Shown here in pieces: positions 35,090 through 43,408 of a DNA stretch of 64,000 bases. Position 1 is the first letter of the stretch. Each line of letters opens with the position of its first letter. The notes under the pieces were generated by a model. It saw only the letters and a program-made list of their open reading frames with translations. It was not told where the DNA came from and made no database searches. The position numbers and the translations under genes were made by a program. The DNA lies in the NCBI RefSeq assembly GCF_018614195.1, contig NZ_JAGGOT010000008.1, positions 118,762 to 182,761 of the forward strand. The letters run 5' to 3'. This stretch comes from Streptomyces sp. ISL-43. Its GTDB lineage: Bacteria > Actinomycetota > Actinomycetes > Streptomycetales > Streptomycetaceae.

Positions 35090-35806
35090 CTAGCGCAGCT
35101 CCGCGGGGAGGGTGCGCTTGTCGTCGACCTTCTCCGTGCGGACCAGTTCGCCCCACACGATGTAGCGGTACTTCGAGGTGTACACGGGTGTGCAGGTCGT
35201 CAGGGTGATGTAGCGGCCCGGAGCCGTCTTGCCCGACTCCTTGGGGACCGGGCTGATCGCGTCCACGTCGTAGCGCGAGGTCTGCTTCAGCTCCGCGAAG
35301 ACCTTGTACACGTACCAGGTGTCCCGGGTCTCGAAGACGACCGCGTCGCCCTTGCCCAGCTTGTCGATGTCGTGGAACTTGGCACCGTGCCCGTCCCGGT
35401 GTGCCGCCAGCGTGAAGTTGCCCGTCGCGTCCCACGGCAGCGCCGACTTGATCGGGTCCGTGTAGTACCCGGCGACGCCCTCGTTGATGACCTCGGACTG
35501 CGTGCCCCGCTTGACGAGCACCTCGCCGTTCTTCATCGCCGGCACGTGCAGGAAGCCGATGCCGCCCTGGGTGTCCAGCGCCCCCGGCTCGGCGGGCGCC
35601 GACGGGGCAGTCGCCGGCTGCTCCCACTGTTCGCGGATCGCGTCGCCGCGCGCCGAGGCGTCCCGGTCCGCCAGCACGTTCGTCCACCACAGCGAGTACG
35701 CCACGAACAGGCCGAGCACCAGGCCCACCGTGATCAGGAGCTCGCCCAGCAGGCTCAGGAACCCCGCGAGGACGCTGCGACGGGGGGGCGGTGCGGCACG
35801 TGACAC
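35090..35806 (-). CDS. Class E sortase (1 of 3)
   Basis: A 238-aa membrane-anchored transpeptidase: N-terminal membrane helix 'LLITVGLVLGLFVAYSLWW', beta-barrel with catalytic His in 'LAAHRDGHG', Cys in 'ITLTTCTPVYTSKYRYIVWG' and the following Arg. Class E sortases attach surface proteins carrying an LAxTG signal to peptidoglycan. GTG 35806 is preferred: GAGGAT lies eight bases upstream, overlapping the stop of the preceding sortase; the longer frame to 35884 would overlap that gene by 67 bases. Confidence 0.9.
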   Translation of the reverse strand: MSRAAPPPRRSVLAGFLSLLGELLITVGLVLGLFVAYSLWWTNVLADRDASARGDAIREQWEQPATAPSAPAEPGALDTQGGIGFLHVPAMKNGEVLVKRGTQSEVINEGVAGYYTDPIKSALPWDATGNFTLAAHRDGHGAKFHDIDKLGKGDAVVFETRDTWYVYKVFAELKQTSRYDVDAISPVPKESGKTAPGRYITLTTCTPVYTSKYRYIVWGELVRTEKVDDKRTLPAELR

Positions 35807-35817
35807 TGCGAAATCCT

Positions 35818-36666
35818 CTACGGGCTGGCCAGTTCGGGCGGAGCACCCTGGCTGCGGGGGCGTTCTGCGGTCATCCTGCCCCATACGATCAGCCGGTAGG
35901 TGCTGGTGAACTCCGGGGTGCAGGTGGTCAGGGTGATGTACCGGCCCGCGGATGTGAAGCCGGAACCCTCGGGTACGGGTTTGAGCACGGAGACGTTCTT
36001 CGTCGACGTCTGTGCCAGCTGAGAGGTCGTCTCGTACGTGTAGTACGTGTCCCGCGTCTCGACCACGATCTTGTCCCCCGGCACCAGCCGGTTGATGTAG
36101 CGGAACGGTTCGCCGTGCGTGTTGCGGTGCCCCGCCAGGCCGAAGTTGCCCTGGACGTCGGACGGCATCGCCGACTTCACCGAGTTCTCGCCGCCGTCGT
36201 AGTGCCCGACCAGACCCTTGTCGAGCACCTTCGGCTTGCTGATGCCCTCCGCCACGGGCACCTTCACGTCCAGCTTCGGGATGTGGAGGATCGCGAAGCC
36301 CTGGCCCGGCTCGAAGGCCGACACGGGCGGCGCGGCCGTCCCGGCCGTCCCAGCCGTCCCGTCGCCGCCGCTCTCCCAGTTCTGCTGCAGCGATCCGGCG
36401 GCGTCCTGGGCCGTCCGGTCCGCCAGGAAGTTCGTGTACCAGATCTGGTACACGACGAAGAGCAGCATCACCAGGCCCAGCGTGATGAACAGCTCCCCGC
36501 CGAGCCGGCTGGCGACCACCACCGGGCCGCCCGAGGCGGGCCGCCTGCGCCGGCGGCCCCGGCCCCGGCTGCCCGTGCGGTTACGGGCGCGCTTCGCGGC
36601 CTGCTGCGCCGCCCTGCGCCGCGCGGCCCGGCCCTCCGAGGGCGCGGACGGCGCGAGGGACGTCAC
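35818..36666 (-). CDS. Class E sortase (2 of 3)
   Basis: A 282-aa sortase with a long basic cytoplasmic N-terminus (Arg/Ala-rich, residues 1-55), a membrane helix 'ELFITLGLVMLLFVVYQIWY', a Gly/Thr/Ala linker, catalytic His in 'LAGHRNTHGEPF', and Cys in 'ITLTTCTPEFTSTYRLIVWG'. GTG start overlapping the stop of the amidotransferase gene by 4 bases, so the genes form one operon. Confidence 0.92.
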   Translation of the reverse strand: MTSLAPSAPSEGRAARRRAAQQAAKRARNRTGSRGRGRRRRRPASGGPVVVASRLGGELFITLGLVMLLFVVYQIWYTNFLADRTAQDAAGSLQQNWESGGDGTAGTAGTAAPPVSAFEPGQGFAILHIPKLDVKVPVAEGISKPKVLDKGLVGHYDGGENSVKSAMPSDVQGNFGLAGHRNTHGEPFRYINRLVPGDKIVVETRDTYYTYETTSQLAQTSTKNVSVLKPVPEGSGFTSAGRYITLTTCTPEFTSTYRLIVWGRMTAERPRSQGAPPELASP

Positions 36667-37301
36667 GCGACGGCCTTGCCCACCACCGGGGCGAGCCCCA
36701 CCGAGCGCTCCACGGCACCCGCGTCACCGCAGCGCACCAGCCAGTTCGCGAGCATCCGGTGGCCCCACTCGGTCAGCACGGACTCGGGGTGGAACTGCAC
36801 ACCCTCGACGTCGTGCTCCCGGTGGCGCAGGCCCATGATGATCCCGTCCTCGGTCCGCGCCGTGACCTCCAGCGCGTCCGGGAGGGTCAGGGGCTCTGCG
36901 GCGAGGGAGTGGTAGCGGGTCGCGGTGAAGGGCGACGGCAGGCCGGCGAAGACGCCGAGGCCCTCGTGGAGCACGGGCGAGGTCTTGCCGTGCAGCAGTT
37001 CCGGGGCCCGGCCGACGACCCCGCCGTAGGCGACGGCCATCGACTGCATGCCGAGGCAGACGCCGAAGACCGGTACGCCCGTGTCCGCGCAGTGGCGGAC
37101 CATGTCCACGCAGACTCCCGCCTCTTCCGGGGTGCCCGGTCCGGGGGACAGCAGGACGCCGTCGAAGCCGTCCTGGGCGTGGGCGAGTTCGACCTCGTCG
37201 TTGCGCAGCACCTCGCACTCGGCGCCGAGCTGGTAGAGGTACTGGACCAGGTTGAAGACAAAGCTGTCGTAGTTGTCGACAACCAGAATGCGCGCGCTCA
37301 C
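36663..37301 (-). CDS. pabA: Anthranilate/aminodeoxychorismate synthase glutamine amidotransferase
   Basis: A 212-aa class I glutamine amidotransferase. Start GTG opens 'ARILVVDNYDSFVFNLVQYL'; the nucleophile Cys lies in 'VFGVCLGMQSMAVAYGG' and the His-Glu pair in 'VEGVQFHPESVLTEWG'. It provides ammonia to a chorismate-using partner for folate or tryptophan synthesis, not encoded nearby. Its location within a sortase operon is the conserved Streptomyces order and not a functional link. Confidence 0.9.
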   Translation of the reverse strand: MSARILVVDNYDSFVFNLVQYLYQLGAECEVLRNDEVELAHAQDGFDGVLLSPGPGTPEEAGVCVDMVRHCADTGVPVFGVCLGMQSMAVAYGGVVGRAPELLHGKTSPVLHEGLGVFAGLPSPFTATRYHSLAAEPLTLPDALEVTARTEDGIIMGLRHREHDVEGVQFHPESVLTEWGHRMLANWLVRCGDAGAVERSVGLAPVVGKAVA

Positions 37302-37498
37302 GGAGTGGCTCCCGATCCCTCGTCCACCGTCACATCGTTGAACGGAAGCAGCGGCTCGGCCCACGGGAAGACGTACTGGAACAGCACGAACACCACCGCG
37401 AGCACCAGCACGAGGGAGATCATCACGCGTACCCACGCGTTGCCCGGCAAATGCCGCCAGATCCAGCCGTACATGCCGCCTGTGTCCTTTTCGTCCAC
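37298..37498 (-). CDS. Small single-helix membrane protein
   Basis: A 66-aa protein with a Trp/Gly-rich N-terminus ('GGMYGWIWRHLPGN'), one membrane helix ('VMISLVLVLAVVFVLFQYVF') and a short acidic tail. It overlaps the amidotransferase start by 4 bases. No family recognised; conserved position beside sortases suggests an accessory envelope role. Confidence 0.8.
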   Translation of the reverse strand: MDEKDTGGMYGWIWRHLPGNAWVRVMISLVLVLAVVFVLFQYVFPWAEPLLPFNDVTVDEGSGATP

Positions 37499-37563
37499 GA
37501 TCGTTCAACGCACCGCGGGGGCGGTACAGCCACAGCCTAAAGCCAGCCGCCCGGCGCGGAGGG

Positions 37564-38304
37564 TCACCTTGCCAAACCCTCGGGCCTTCCCTCGGCGACG
37601 GTCCGCGCCAAGGTCAGCTCGGCCCAGACGACGAGCCGGTGGCTGTGGCCCCATTCCGGGTCGCAGGTGGTCAGTGTCAGGTACCGGCCGGGGGCGGTGA
37701 AGGGCGAGCGGCCCGGCACCGGGTCCACCACCCCGAACTCGTCGGGCAGCACGCGCAGCGCCTCGCGCCGGACGGTGTACGTGTACCAGGTGGTCGCGTC
37801 CTTGAGGATGACGGCGTCGCCGGGGCGCAGCTCCGGGATGTCCTTGAAGGGGTCGCCGTAGGTGCGGCGGTGGCCGGCCACCGCGAAGTTCCCTTCGCCG
37901 CCGAGCGCGGCCGTGCCGGAGTAGTGGCCCAGGCCCTTCTTCAGCAGGTCGGTGCCCGTGCCCTCCAGGACCGGCTTGTTCCAGTCCGGGCCGAAGCGCG
38001 GGATGTACATCTCGGCGAAGGCCTGGTCCGGGGGGTAGCCGGCGGGCCGCGGGGCCGCCGGGGAGGCGACGGGGGCGGGTCCCGGGGCGGGTCCGGTGGC
38101 GGCCGCGGGCGCCGCCGACCAGCGGTCGCGCATCCGGGCCATCTCGCCGTCCATGGCCTGGTCGGCCTTGACCCCGGTCCACAGCATCACGTAGGCCACG
38201 AAGAGCACGATCAGGGAGCCGGCGGTCAGGCACACCTCGCTGAACGTCCGTACCAGCAGGCGCAGTACGACGTCACGGGGTGGCGGACTCCAGCGGCTTC
38301 GCAT
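37564..38304 (-). CDS. Class E sortase (3 of 3)
   Basis: A 246-aa sortase: membrane helix 'CLTAGSLIVLFVAYVMLW', Pro/Ala-rich linker, catalytic His in 'VAGHRRTYGDPF' and Cys in 'LTLTTCDPEWGHSHRLVVWA'. It starts inside the 3' end of the DUF881 gene (32-base overlap). Diverged more from the other two than they are from each other, so it may recognise a different substrate. Confidence 0.9.
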   Translation of the reverse strand: MRSRWSPPPRDVVLRLLVRTFSEVCLTAGSLIVLFVAYVMLWTGVKADQAMDGEMARMRDRWSAAPAAATGPAPGPAPVASPAAPRPAGYPPDQAFAEMYIPRFGPDWNKPVLEGTGTDLLKKGLGHYSGTAALGGEGNFAVAGHRRTYGDPFKDIPELRPGDAVILKDATTWYTYTVRREALRVLPDEFGVVDPVPGRSPFTAPGRYLTLTTCDPEWGHSHRLVVWAELTLARTVAEGRPEGLAR

Positions 38305-39073
38305 AGTGGAGGTCCACTGTGCCGGAGTAGCCCGGCAGTGTCAGCGCCTTGTGCTCGTCCACTTTCCAGCCGAGCCCGTACGCGTTCACGTACAGCTGGT
38401 AGTTCTGCAGGGCCGGGGAGGCGGCGAGGGCCTTCTTGAGCGCGCCCGGGTCGCCGACCGCCGTCACCTTGTACGGGGGCGAGTACACGCGGCCCTGGAG
38501 GATCAGGGTGTTGCCCACGCAGCGGACGGCGCTGGTGGAGATCAGGCGCTGGTCCATGACCTGGATGCCCTCGGCGCCGCCCTGCCACAGGGCGTTCACG
38601 ACGGCCTGCAGGTCCTGCTGGTGGATCACCAGGTCGTTGGGCTGGGGCTCGGGCACGTTGGGGATGCGGGCCGTGGCGTTGGGCGGGGCGTCGTTCAGGG
38701 TGACGGTGACGGCCTTGCCGGTGATCTCCTCGGTGCCCGAGGCGACGCGCAGAGCGGCCAGTCGGGCGTCCTCGGCCTTGGTGCTGCCGTCGTCGCGCTC
38801 GGCGAGGGCGTCGACCTGGCCGCGCACGGTCGCGGTGCTCTTCTCCAGGTCCAGATTGCTCTGGCTGCGCTCGTGGATCAGGTCCGAGAGCTTGAGGAGC
38901 GAGGCGTCCGTCCGGATGTTCGTACCCTTGGAGGTGTTGAAGCTGGTGACGAAGATCAAGCCGGCCAGGGCGAAAACGGCGGCCGTCAGCAGCCGGACCG
39001 GTCTGGCACGGCGACGGGGACCCGCGGAGGAGTCGTCGGAATTGCTCAACGTACCCTTCTCCTTCAACGCCAC
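38273..39073 (-). CDS. DUF881 family membrane protein
   Basis: A 266-aa protein: cytoplasmic start, one membrane helix ('VRLLTAAVFALAGLIFVTSF'), a coiled-coil segment ('LSDLIHERSQSNLDLEKSTA'), and the DUF881 domain ('ITGKAVTVTLNDAP', 'LVIHQQDLQAVVNALWQGGAEGIQVMDQRL'). The family is common next to cell-division and sortase genes in actinobacteria; its function is not established. Confidence 0.88.
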   Translation of the reverse strand: MALKEKGTLSNSDDSSAGPRRRARPVRLLTAAVFALAGLIFVTSFNTSKGTNIRTDASLLKLSDLIHERSQSNLDLEKSTATVRGQVDALAERDDGSTKAEDARLAALRVASGTEEITGKAVTVTLNDAPPNATARIPNVPEPQPNDLVIHQQDLQAVVNALWQGGAEGIQVMDQRLISTSAVRCVGNTLILQGRVYSPPYKVTAVGDPGALKKALAASPALQNYQLYVNAYGLGWKVDEHKALTLPGYSGTVDLHYAKPLESATP

Positions 39074-39140
39074 AGGTCCACTACGCTAACGGACGCCCGG
39101 GGCAGGCAACGTCCCCAGCCCATCGACAGGAGAGCCCCTC

Positions 39141-39395
39141 GTGCCGAAGTCACGTATCCGCAAGAAGGACGACTACACCCCGCCGCCCTCGCGGACGCCA
39201 CAGACGATCAAGCTGACGAACCGCAACTGGGTCGCCCCGGTCATGCTGGCGTTCTTCCTGGTCGGCCTGGCGTGGATCGTCGTCTTTTATCTGTCCGAGA
39301 CCCAGCTTCCGATCGAAGCTCTCGGAAATTGGAACATTGTGGTCGGTTTCGGCTTCATTGCGGCGGGATTCGGCGTCTCCACGCAGTGGAAGTGA
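39141..39395 (+). CDS. crgA: Cell division protein CrgA
   Basis: An 84-aa protein with two membrane helices ('[22 protein letters not shown]' region and '[21 protein letters not shown]') and the family N-terminus '[15 protein letters not shown]'. CrgA influences Z-ring assembly and recruits cell-wall enzymes during sporulation septation. GGAG precedes the GTG. Divergent from the DUF881 gene. Confidence 0.93.
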   Translation: MPKSRIRKKDDYTPPPSRTPQTIKLTNRNWVAPVMLAFFLVGLAWIVVFYLSETQLPIEALGNWNIVVGFGFIAAGFGVSTQWK

Positions 39396-39478
39396 CCGCG
39401 CCGAAGCACGGCGAAAGCCCCGCGACACCCCCGCGATAGTCGCGCGGCGGCAGCGGCCGCGCAAGCTCTCCCCATGAG

Positions 39479-39542
39479 TTATCCACAGCGTCATCCACAC
39501 CTGAGGAAAAGACAGAAGATCTGTGGATAACTCTGTGGAGAG
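39479..39542. promoter_or_regulatory. Cluster of DnaA-box-like sequences
   Basis: TTATCCACA at 39479-39487 and its reverse TGTGGATAA at 39522-39530 are perfect DnaA boxes; TCATCCACA at 39491-39499 and TGTGGAGAG at 39534-39542 are near matches. Four sites lie in 64 bp between crgA and the rhomboid gene. There is no second strand of iterated boxes as in oriC. Possible DnaA titration or DnaA control of neighbours. Confidence 0.75.
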
Positions 39543-39557
39543 TTGACGCCGGTGTGA

Positions 39558-40451
39558 TCAGGTGAGTGCGGAAAGTTCGGCCGTTCGGACCGCGATCACG
39601 ACTGCCGCCAGCAGGAACACCGCCACACAGGTGCCCCACTGGACGAGTTTGCGATTCCGGGCGCCGCTCTTCGTCGCGGGCCGCAGCAGGCCCAGCGCGA
39701 GCAGCGCACCGGTCACCAGACCGCCGATGTGGGCCTGCCACGACACACTGAGCCCGCCGCCGAACGGCACGAAGGTCAGTACCAGCATGAACACCACCAC
39801 GGTGATCAGCGGGCGCATCTCGTAACGCATCCGGCGGGCCAGCACCACCGTGGCGCCGAGCAGCCCGAAGACGGCCCCCGAGGCGCCGAGGGTCGCGACG
39901 TTCGGCGGGGTCAGCAGATAGACCACGGCGCTGCCGCCCAGGGCCGACAGCAGGTACACGGCGAGGTAGCGGGCCCGGCCGAGCGCCTGCTCCAGCGGTC
40001 CGCCGATGAACCACAGGCCGAACATGTTGCCGACGATGTGCCACCACTCGACGTGCAGGAACGCCGAGGTCAGCAGCCGGTGGTACTCGCCGGTCGAGAC
40101 GCCTTCGAGCGGACCGCCGATCTGCTCGCGGTAGCGGCCGAGGAGCTCCAGCTGGATCGCCAGCTCGGGGAAGGCGGCGGCCGCGAGGAATACGGCCGCG
40201 TTGATCCCGATCAGGATCTTGGTGACCAGGTGCGGATCGGCGGCGACGACCCCGCCGGCGATGGTGCGCGGGGTGTTGGCGGCGGGCCCGCGGCCGCTGC
40301 CCGAGCCCGCACGGACGCATTCGGGGCACTGGAAGCCGACCGAGGCGCTGATCATGCACTCGGGGCAGATCGGCCGCTCACAGCGCGTACAGCGGATGCC
40401 GGTCTCGCGGTCCGGGTGGCGATAGCAGCCCGGAAGACGGTCGGTGTCCAT
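39558..40451 (-). CDS. Rhomboid-family intramembrane serine protease
   Basis: A 297-aa protein with an N-terminal zinc-binding B-box-like segment (paired cysteines in 'CYRHPDRETGIRCTRCERPICPECM'), then six membrane helices. The catalytic Ser lies in 'GASGAVFGLLG' and the His in 'SWQAHIGGLVTG', with 'HVEWWHIVGNMFGLWF' marking the usual second helix. It cleaves membrane-protein substrates; none is predicted here. Confidence 0.92.
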   Translation of the reverse strand: MDTDRLPGCYRHPDRETGIRCTRCERPICPECMISASVGFQCPECVRAGSGSGRGPAANTPRTIAGGVVAADPHLVTKILIGINAAVFLAAAAFPELAIQLELLGRYREQIGGPLEGVSTGEYHRLLTSAFLHVEWWHIVGNMFGLWFIGGPLEQALGRARYLAVYLLSALGGSAVVYLLTPPNVATLGASGAVFGLLGATVVLARRMRYEMRPLITVVVFMLVLTFVPFGGGLSVSWQAHIGGLVTGALLALGLLRPATKSGARNRKLVQWGTCVAVFLLAAVVIAVRTAELSALT

Positions 40452-40584
40452 CGGTCCCCTCGGTCGGCGGCGGGCGCGGCGGATCCGCCGTGCCCGTCCG
40501 GTACGTAACGAGGACGGACGGGCGGGGCCGAAAGGTTCCCTGGCGCTTCCAGGTCCGGTCCGGGCGGTCGCTCGGGATCAGCCC

Positions 40585-41112
<528 letters not shown>

Positions 41113-41286
41113 GGATCTGCCTTCCATAGTCATCACTGTCGGTTTCAGATCCTCCCACGGAGGGGCGCACCGGACAGAAATCGTCCACCCGTATGCCCTG
41201 TCACGCATGCCGGTCGGCCCTAGGGGAGGCATGATCCGACAAAGGGTGGAAAGGTGAACTGTGTCCGCCACCGAGGAGGAGGAACC

Positions 41287-42054
41287 GTGACCCGCAAGGA
41301 AAGCGTGCGCCTGGCAGCCGAGAGCGCCAGGGAGAGTTTCCTGCACGCGGCGGAAGTGGTGGCACCGTACGCGGAATCCGCCAAGGATGCCGCGGTGCAC
41401 TACGCCCATGAGGCCAATGAACGTCTGGCGCCGAAGGTGTCGTACGCGGCCGACGCGGCCGCCCGGCAAGCGCGTACGACCTACGACTGCCATGTGCATC
41501 CCCGGCTCAAGGCGGCGCGCACGCATGTGCCGCCGAATGTGGACCGGGCGGCGACGAAGGCGGTGAAGCAGTCCCGCCAGGCGATGCGACAGGCCGCCGA
41601 TTACACCCAGCCACGGCTGGAGAACGCGCTCGCGGCGGCCCAGCCGATGGCCGAGGAGGCCGCTTCGCGGTCGACGGCCGCACTGGCGGCGCTGCGCGGC
41701 CAGGTGTCCGCGAAGGAGGTGCAGAAGCTGGTGCGGCGACACGAGCGGCGGGCCCGTACGGGCCGGCTGCTCAAGGGCGCCGCGCTGGTCGCCGTACTGG
41801 CCGGCGGGGCCTTCGCCGCGTGGAAGTGGTGGGACCAGCAGTCGAACCCGGACTGGCTCGTCGAGCCGCCGGCGGCCACCGAGCTCTCCGCGCGCGAGGA
41901 GGAGGCTCCGGCGAGCTTCGACGACGAACTGGCGGCGAAGGAGCGCGAGGCGGGGACGGAATCCGCGTCGCGGTCCGGCTCGACGCTGGAAGCCGAGGCC
42001 GAGGCCGCGGAGGCCCGGATCGACGCGGAGGACGCGAAGCGCAAGCACCGCTGA
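41287..42054 (+). CDS. DUF5324 family protein
   Basis: A 255-aa protein with an Ala-rich amphipathic N-terminal half ('RLAAESARESFLHAAEVVAPYAESAKDAA'), a membrane helix near residue 165 ('LKGAALVAVLAGGAFAAWKWW') and an acidic tail. The family is common in Streptomyces and uncharacterised. GAGGAGG precedes the GTG. Confidence 0.85.
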   Translation: MTRKESVRLAAESARESFLHAAEVVAPYAESAKDAAVHYAHEANERLAPKVSYAADAAARQARTTYDCHVHPRLKAARTHVPPNVDRAATKAVKQSRQAMRQAADYTQPRLENALAAAQPMAEEAASRSTAALAALRGQVSAKEVQKLVRRHERRARTGRLLKGAALVAVLAGGAFAAWKWWDQQSNPDWLVEPPAATELSAREEEAPASFDDELAAKEREAGTESASRSGSTLEAEAEAAEARIDAEDAKRKHR

Positions 42055-42088
42055 CGCCGGCGGCACAGCACGGAGAAAGAACGACAAA

Positions 42089-42120
42089 GGGGCCCGGATC
42101 CTGATGAGGATCCGGGCCCC
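42089..42120. terminator. Bidirectional terminator
   Basis: GGGGCCCGGATCCT - GATG - AGGATCCGGGCCCC, a 14-bp perfect stem between the convergent DUF5324 and LysM genes. Confidence 0.88.
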
Positions 42121-42142
42121 CGCGTCGTTCCGCTTTCCCGCC

Positions 42143-42622
42143 CTAGCTGGGGAGGGTGAGCTTCTGCCCCGGGTGGATCATGTCGGGGTTGGACCCGATG
42201 ACCCCCTTGTTCATGGCGTAGAGCTCACGCCAGCGGCCCTCGTTGCCGAGCTCGCGGCGGGCGATCGCGGAGAGCGAGTCGCCGGGGCGGACGGTGTACG
42301 AGCGCTGCATCTTGGGCGCGGGCGCCGGCGCCGCGGGGACCGCCTTGTGCGCGGCGGAGGTCGGGGTCGGCGTGTGCGAGGCGGGGCGGGCGAGGGGCGG
42401 GGCGCTGGGCGGTGCGGGGGCGGGCTTGGGCGCCGCTGCCGCCATGCGCTCGGCGGCCGCCTTGGTGGCCGCCGCCGAGTCGGTGTACCGGGTGCCGGCG
42501 TCGCCGGACATCGCGGCCGGGGGCGCCGGGGCGTCCGCGGCATGCTGTTGCACCTGCTCGGCCGCCTTCTCGGCCGCCTTTTCCTTCTTCTTGTCGGACC
42601 TCATGAAGTCGAACAGTCCCAT
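42143..42622 (-). CDS. LysM domain protein
   Basis: A 159-aa protein: Lys-rich N-terminus, long Ala/Pro linker, and a C-terminal LysM domain ('YTVRPGDSLSAIARRELGNEGRWRELYAMNKGVI', 'MIHPGQKLTL') that binds peptidoglycan or chitin-like glycan. No signal peptide is evident at this ATG, so its location is unclear. BON/LysM proteins of this length are common in Streptomyces. Confidence 0.85.
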   Translation of the reverse strand: MGLFDFMRSDKKKEKAAEKAAEQVQQHAADAPAPPAAMSGDAGTRYTDSAAATKAAAERMAAAAPKPAPAPPSAPPLARPASHTPTPTSAAHKAVPAAPAPAPKMQRSYTVRPGDSLSAIARRELGNEGRWRELYAMNKGVIGSNPDMIHPGQKLTLPS

Positions 42623-42769
42623 GTGTGTACGCCTCCGGCATGGTGGTGCCCCCCTGGGCTGAGTGCCTCTTCCCACTCTCTGCCAGAAGGCGCGGGACGG
42701 CCGTGTGACTGAGCCGTCCGGGGGACCGGGCGGTGGCGCCCGGGGGACGCGGGCGGTGGCGCCCGGCCT

Positions 42770-43249
42770 CTACTGGCGGGCGCGGCGGGCCGGGCGCGGG
42801 GTCTGCGACGGGCTCTCCAGATCGCCCTGGACCAGCAGTTTCAGACCGTGCAGCAGGGCGGCCCGGTCCTTGTCCCCGAGGGAGGCGAGGGCGTCGGCGT
42901 GCACCTGGTCGACGATGCGGGTGCTCTGCTCGGCGACGGCGGCCCCCCGCTCGGTGACGAAGATGACGCGGGCCCGGCGGTCCTTGGTGGACGGGCGCCG
43001 CTCGGCCAGTCCGGCCTGCTCCAGGGCGTCGACGGTGACGACCATCGTCGTCTTGTCCATGTCGCCGATCTCGGCGAGCTGGATCTGGGTCCGCTCCTCC
43101 TCCAGTGCGTGCACGAGTACGCAGTGCATGCGCGCCGTGAGTCCGATCTCCGAGAGGGCCGCCGCCATCCGCGTGCGCAGGACATGGCTGGTGTGGTCCA
43201 GGAGGAAGGAGAGGTCGGGCTCGGTCCGGGTGGGTGCCATCGCGGTCAT
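42770..43249 (-). CDS. MarR-family transcriptional regulator
   Basis: A 159-aa winged-helix repressor: 'GLTARMHCVLVHALEEERTQIQLAEIGDMDKTTMVVTVDALEQAGLAERR' carries the recognition helix, followed by 'DRRARVIFVTERG'. It is divergent from the MFS exporter, the usual layout in which the regulator represses the pump until a drug binds. Confidence 0.92.
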   Translation of the reverse strand: MTAMAPTRTEPDLSFLLDHTSHVLRTRMAAALSEIGLTARMHCVLVHALEEERTQIQLAEIGDMDKTTMVVTVDALEQAGLAERRPSTKDRRARVIFVTERGAAVAEQSTRIVDQVHADALASLGDKDRAALLHGLKLLVQGDLESPSQTPRPARRARQ

Positions 43250-43349
43250 GTCCTCCAGCCTAGCAACTCGATCCGAAATAAATCGTCTGCAACAAAACTA
43301 TCTGCTACGGTCACACCAGTCGCCGCCGCCGCACACGGACCGGCCGCCG

Positions 43350-43396
43350 ACCACCGATCAGCCACCGATCACCGATCACCGATCACCGATCACCGA
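43350..43396. repeat. Tandem CCGATCA repeat in MFS promoter region
   Basis: At least five near-perfect copies of the 7-bp unit CCGATCA run into the region just before the MFS ribosome site. The repeat may vary in number; it sits between the divergent MarR and MFS genes. Upstream, TCTGC recurs at 43285 and 43301, possible MarR contacts. Confidence 0.6.
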
Positions 43397-43408
43397 CTGG
43401 AGAGACAG

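Noticed and set aside
39479..39542. Origin of replication
   Set aside because: Only two perfect DnaA boxes and no dnaA, dnaN or large box array; true oriC has many more boxes.
43350..43396. CRISPR-like array
   Set aside because: The repeat unit is 7 bp with no spacers and there are no cas genes; it is a simple tandem repeat.
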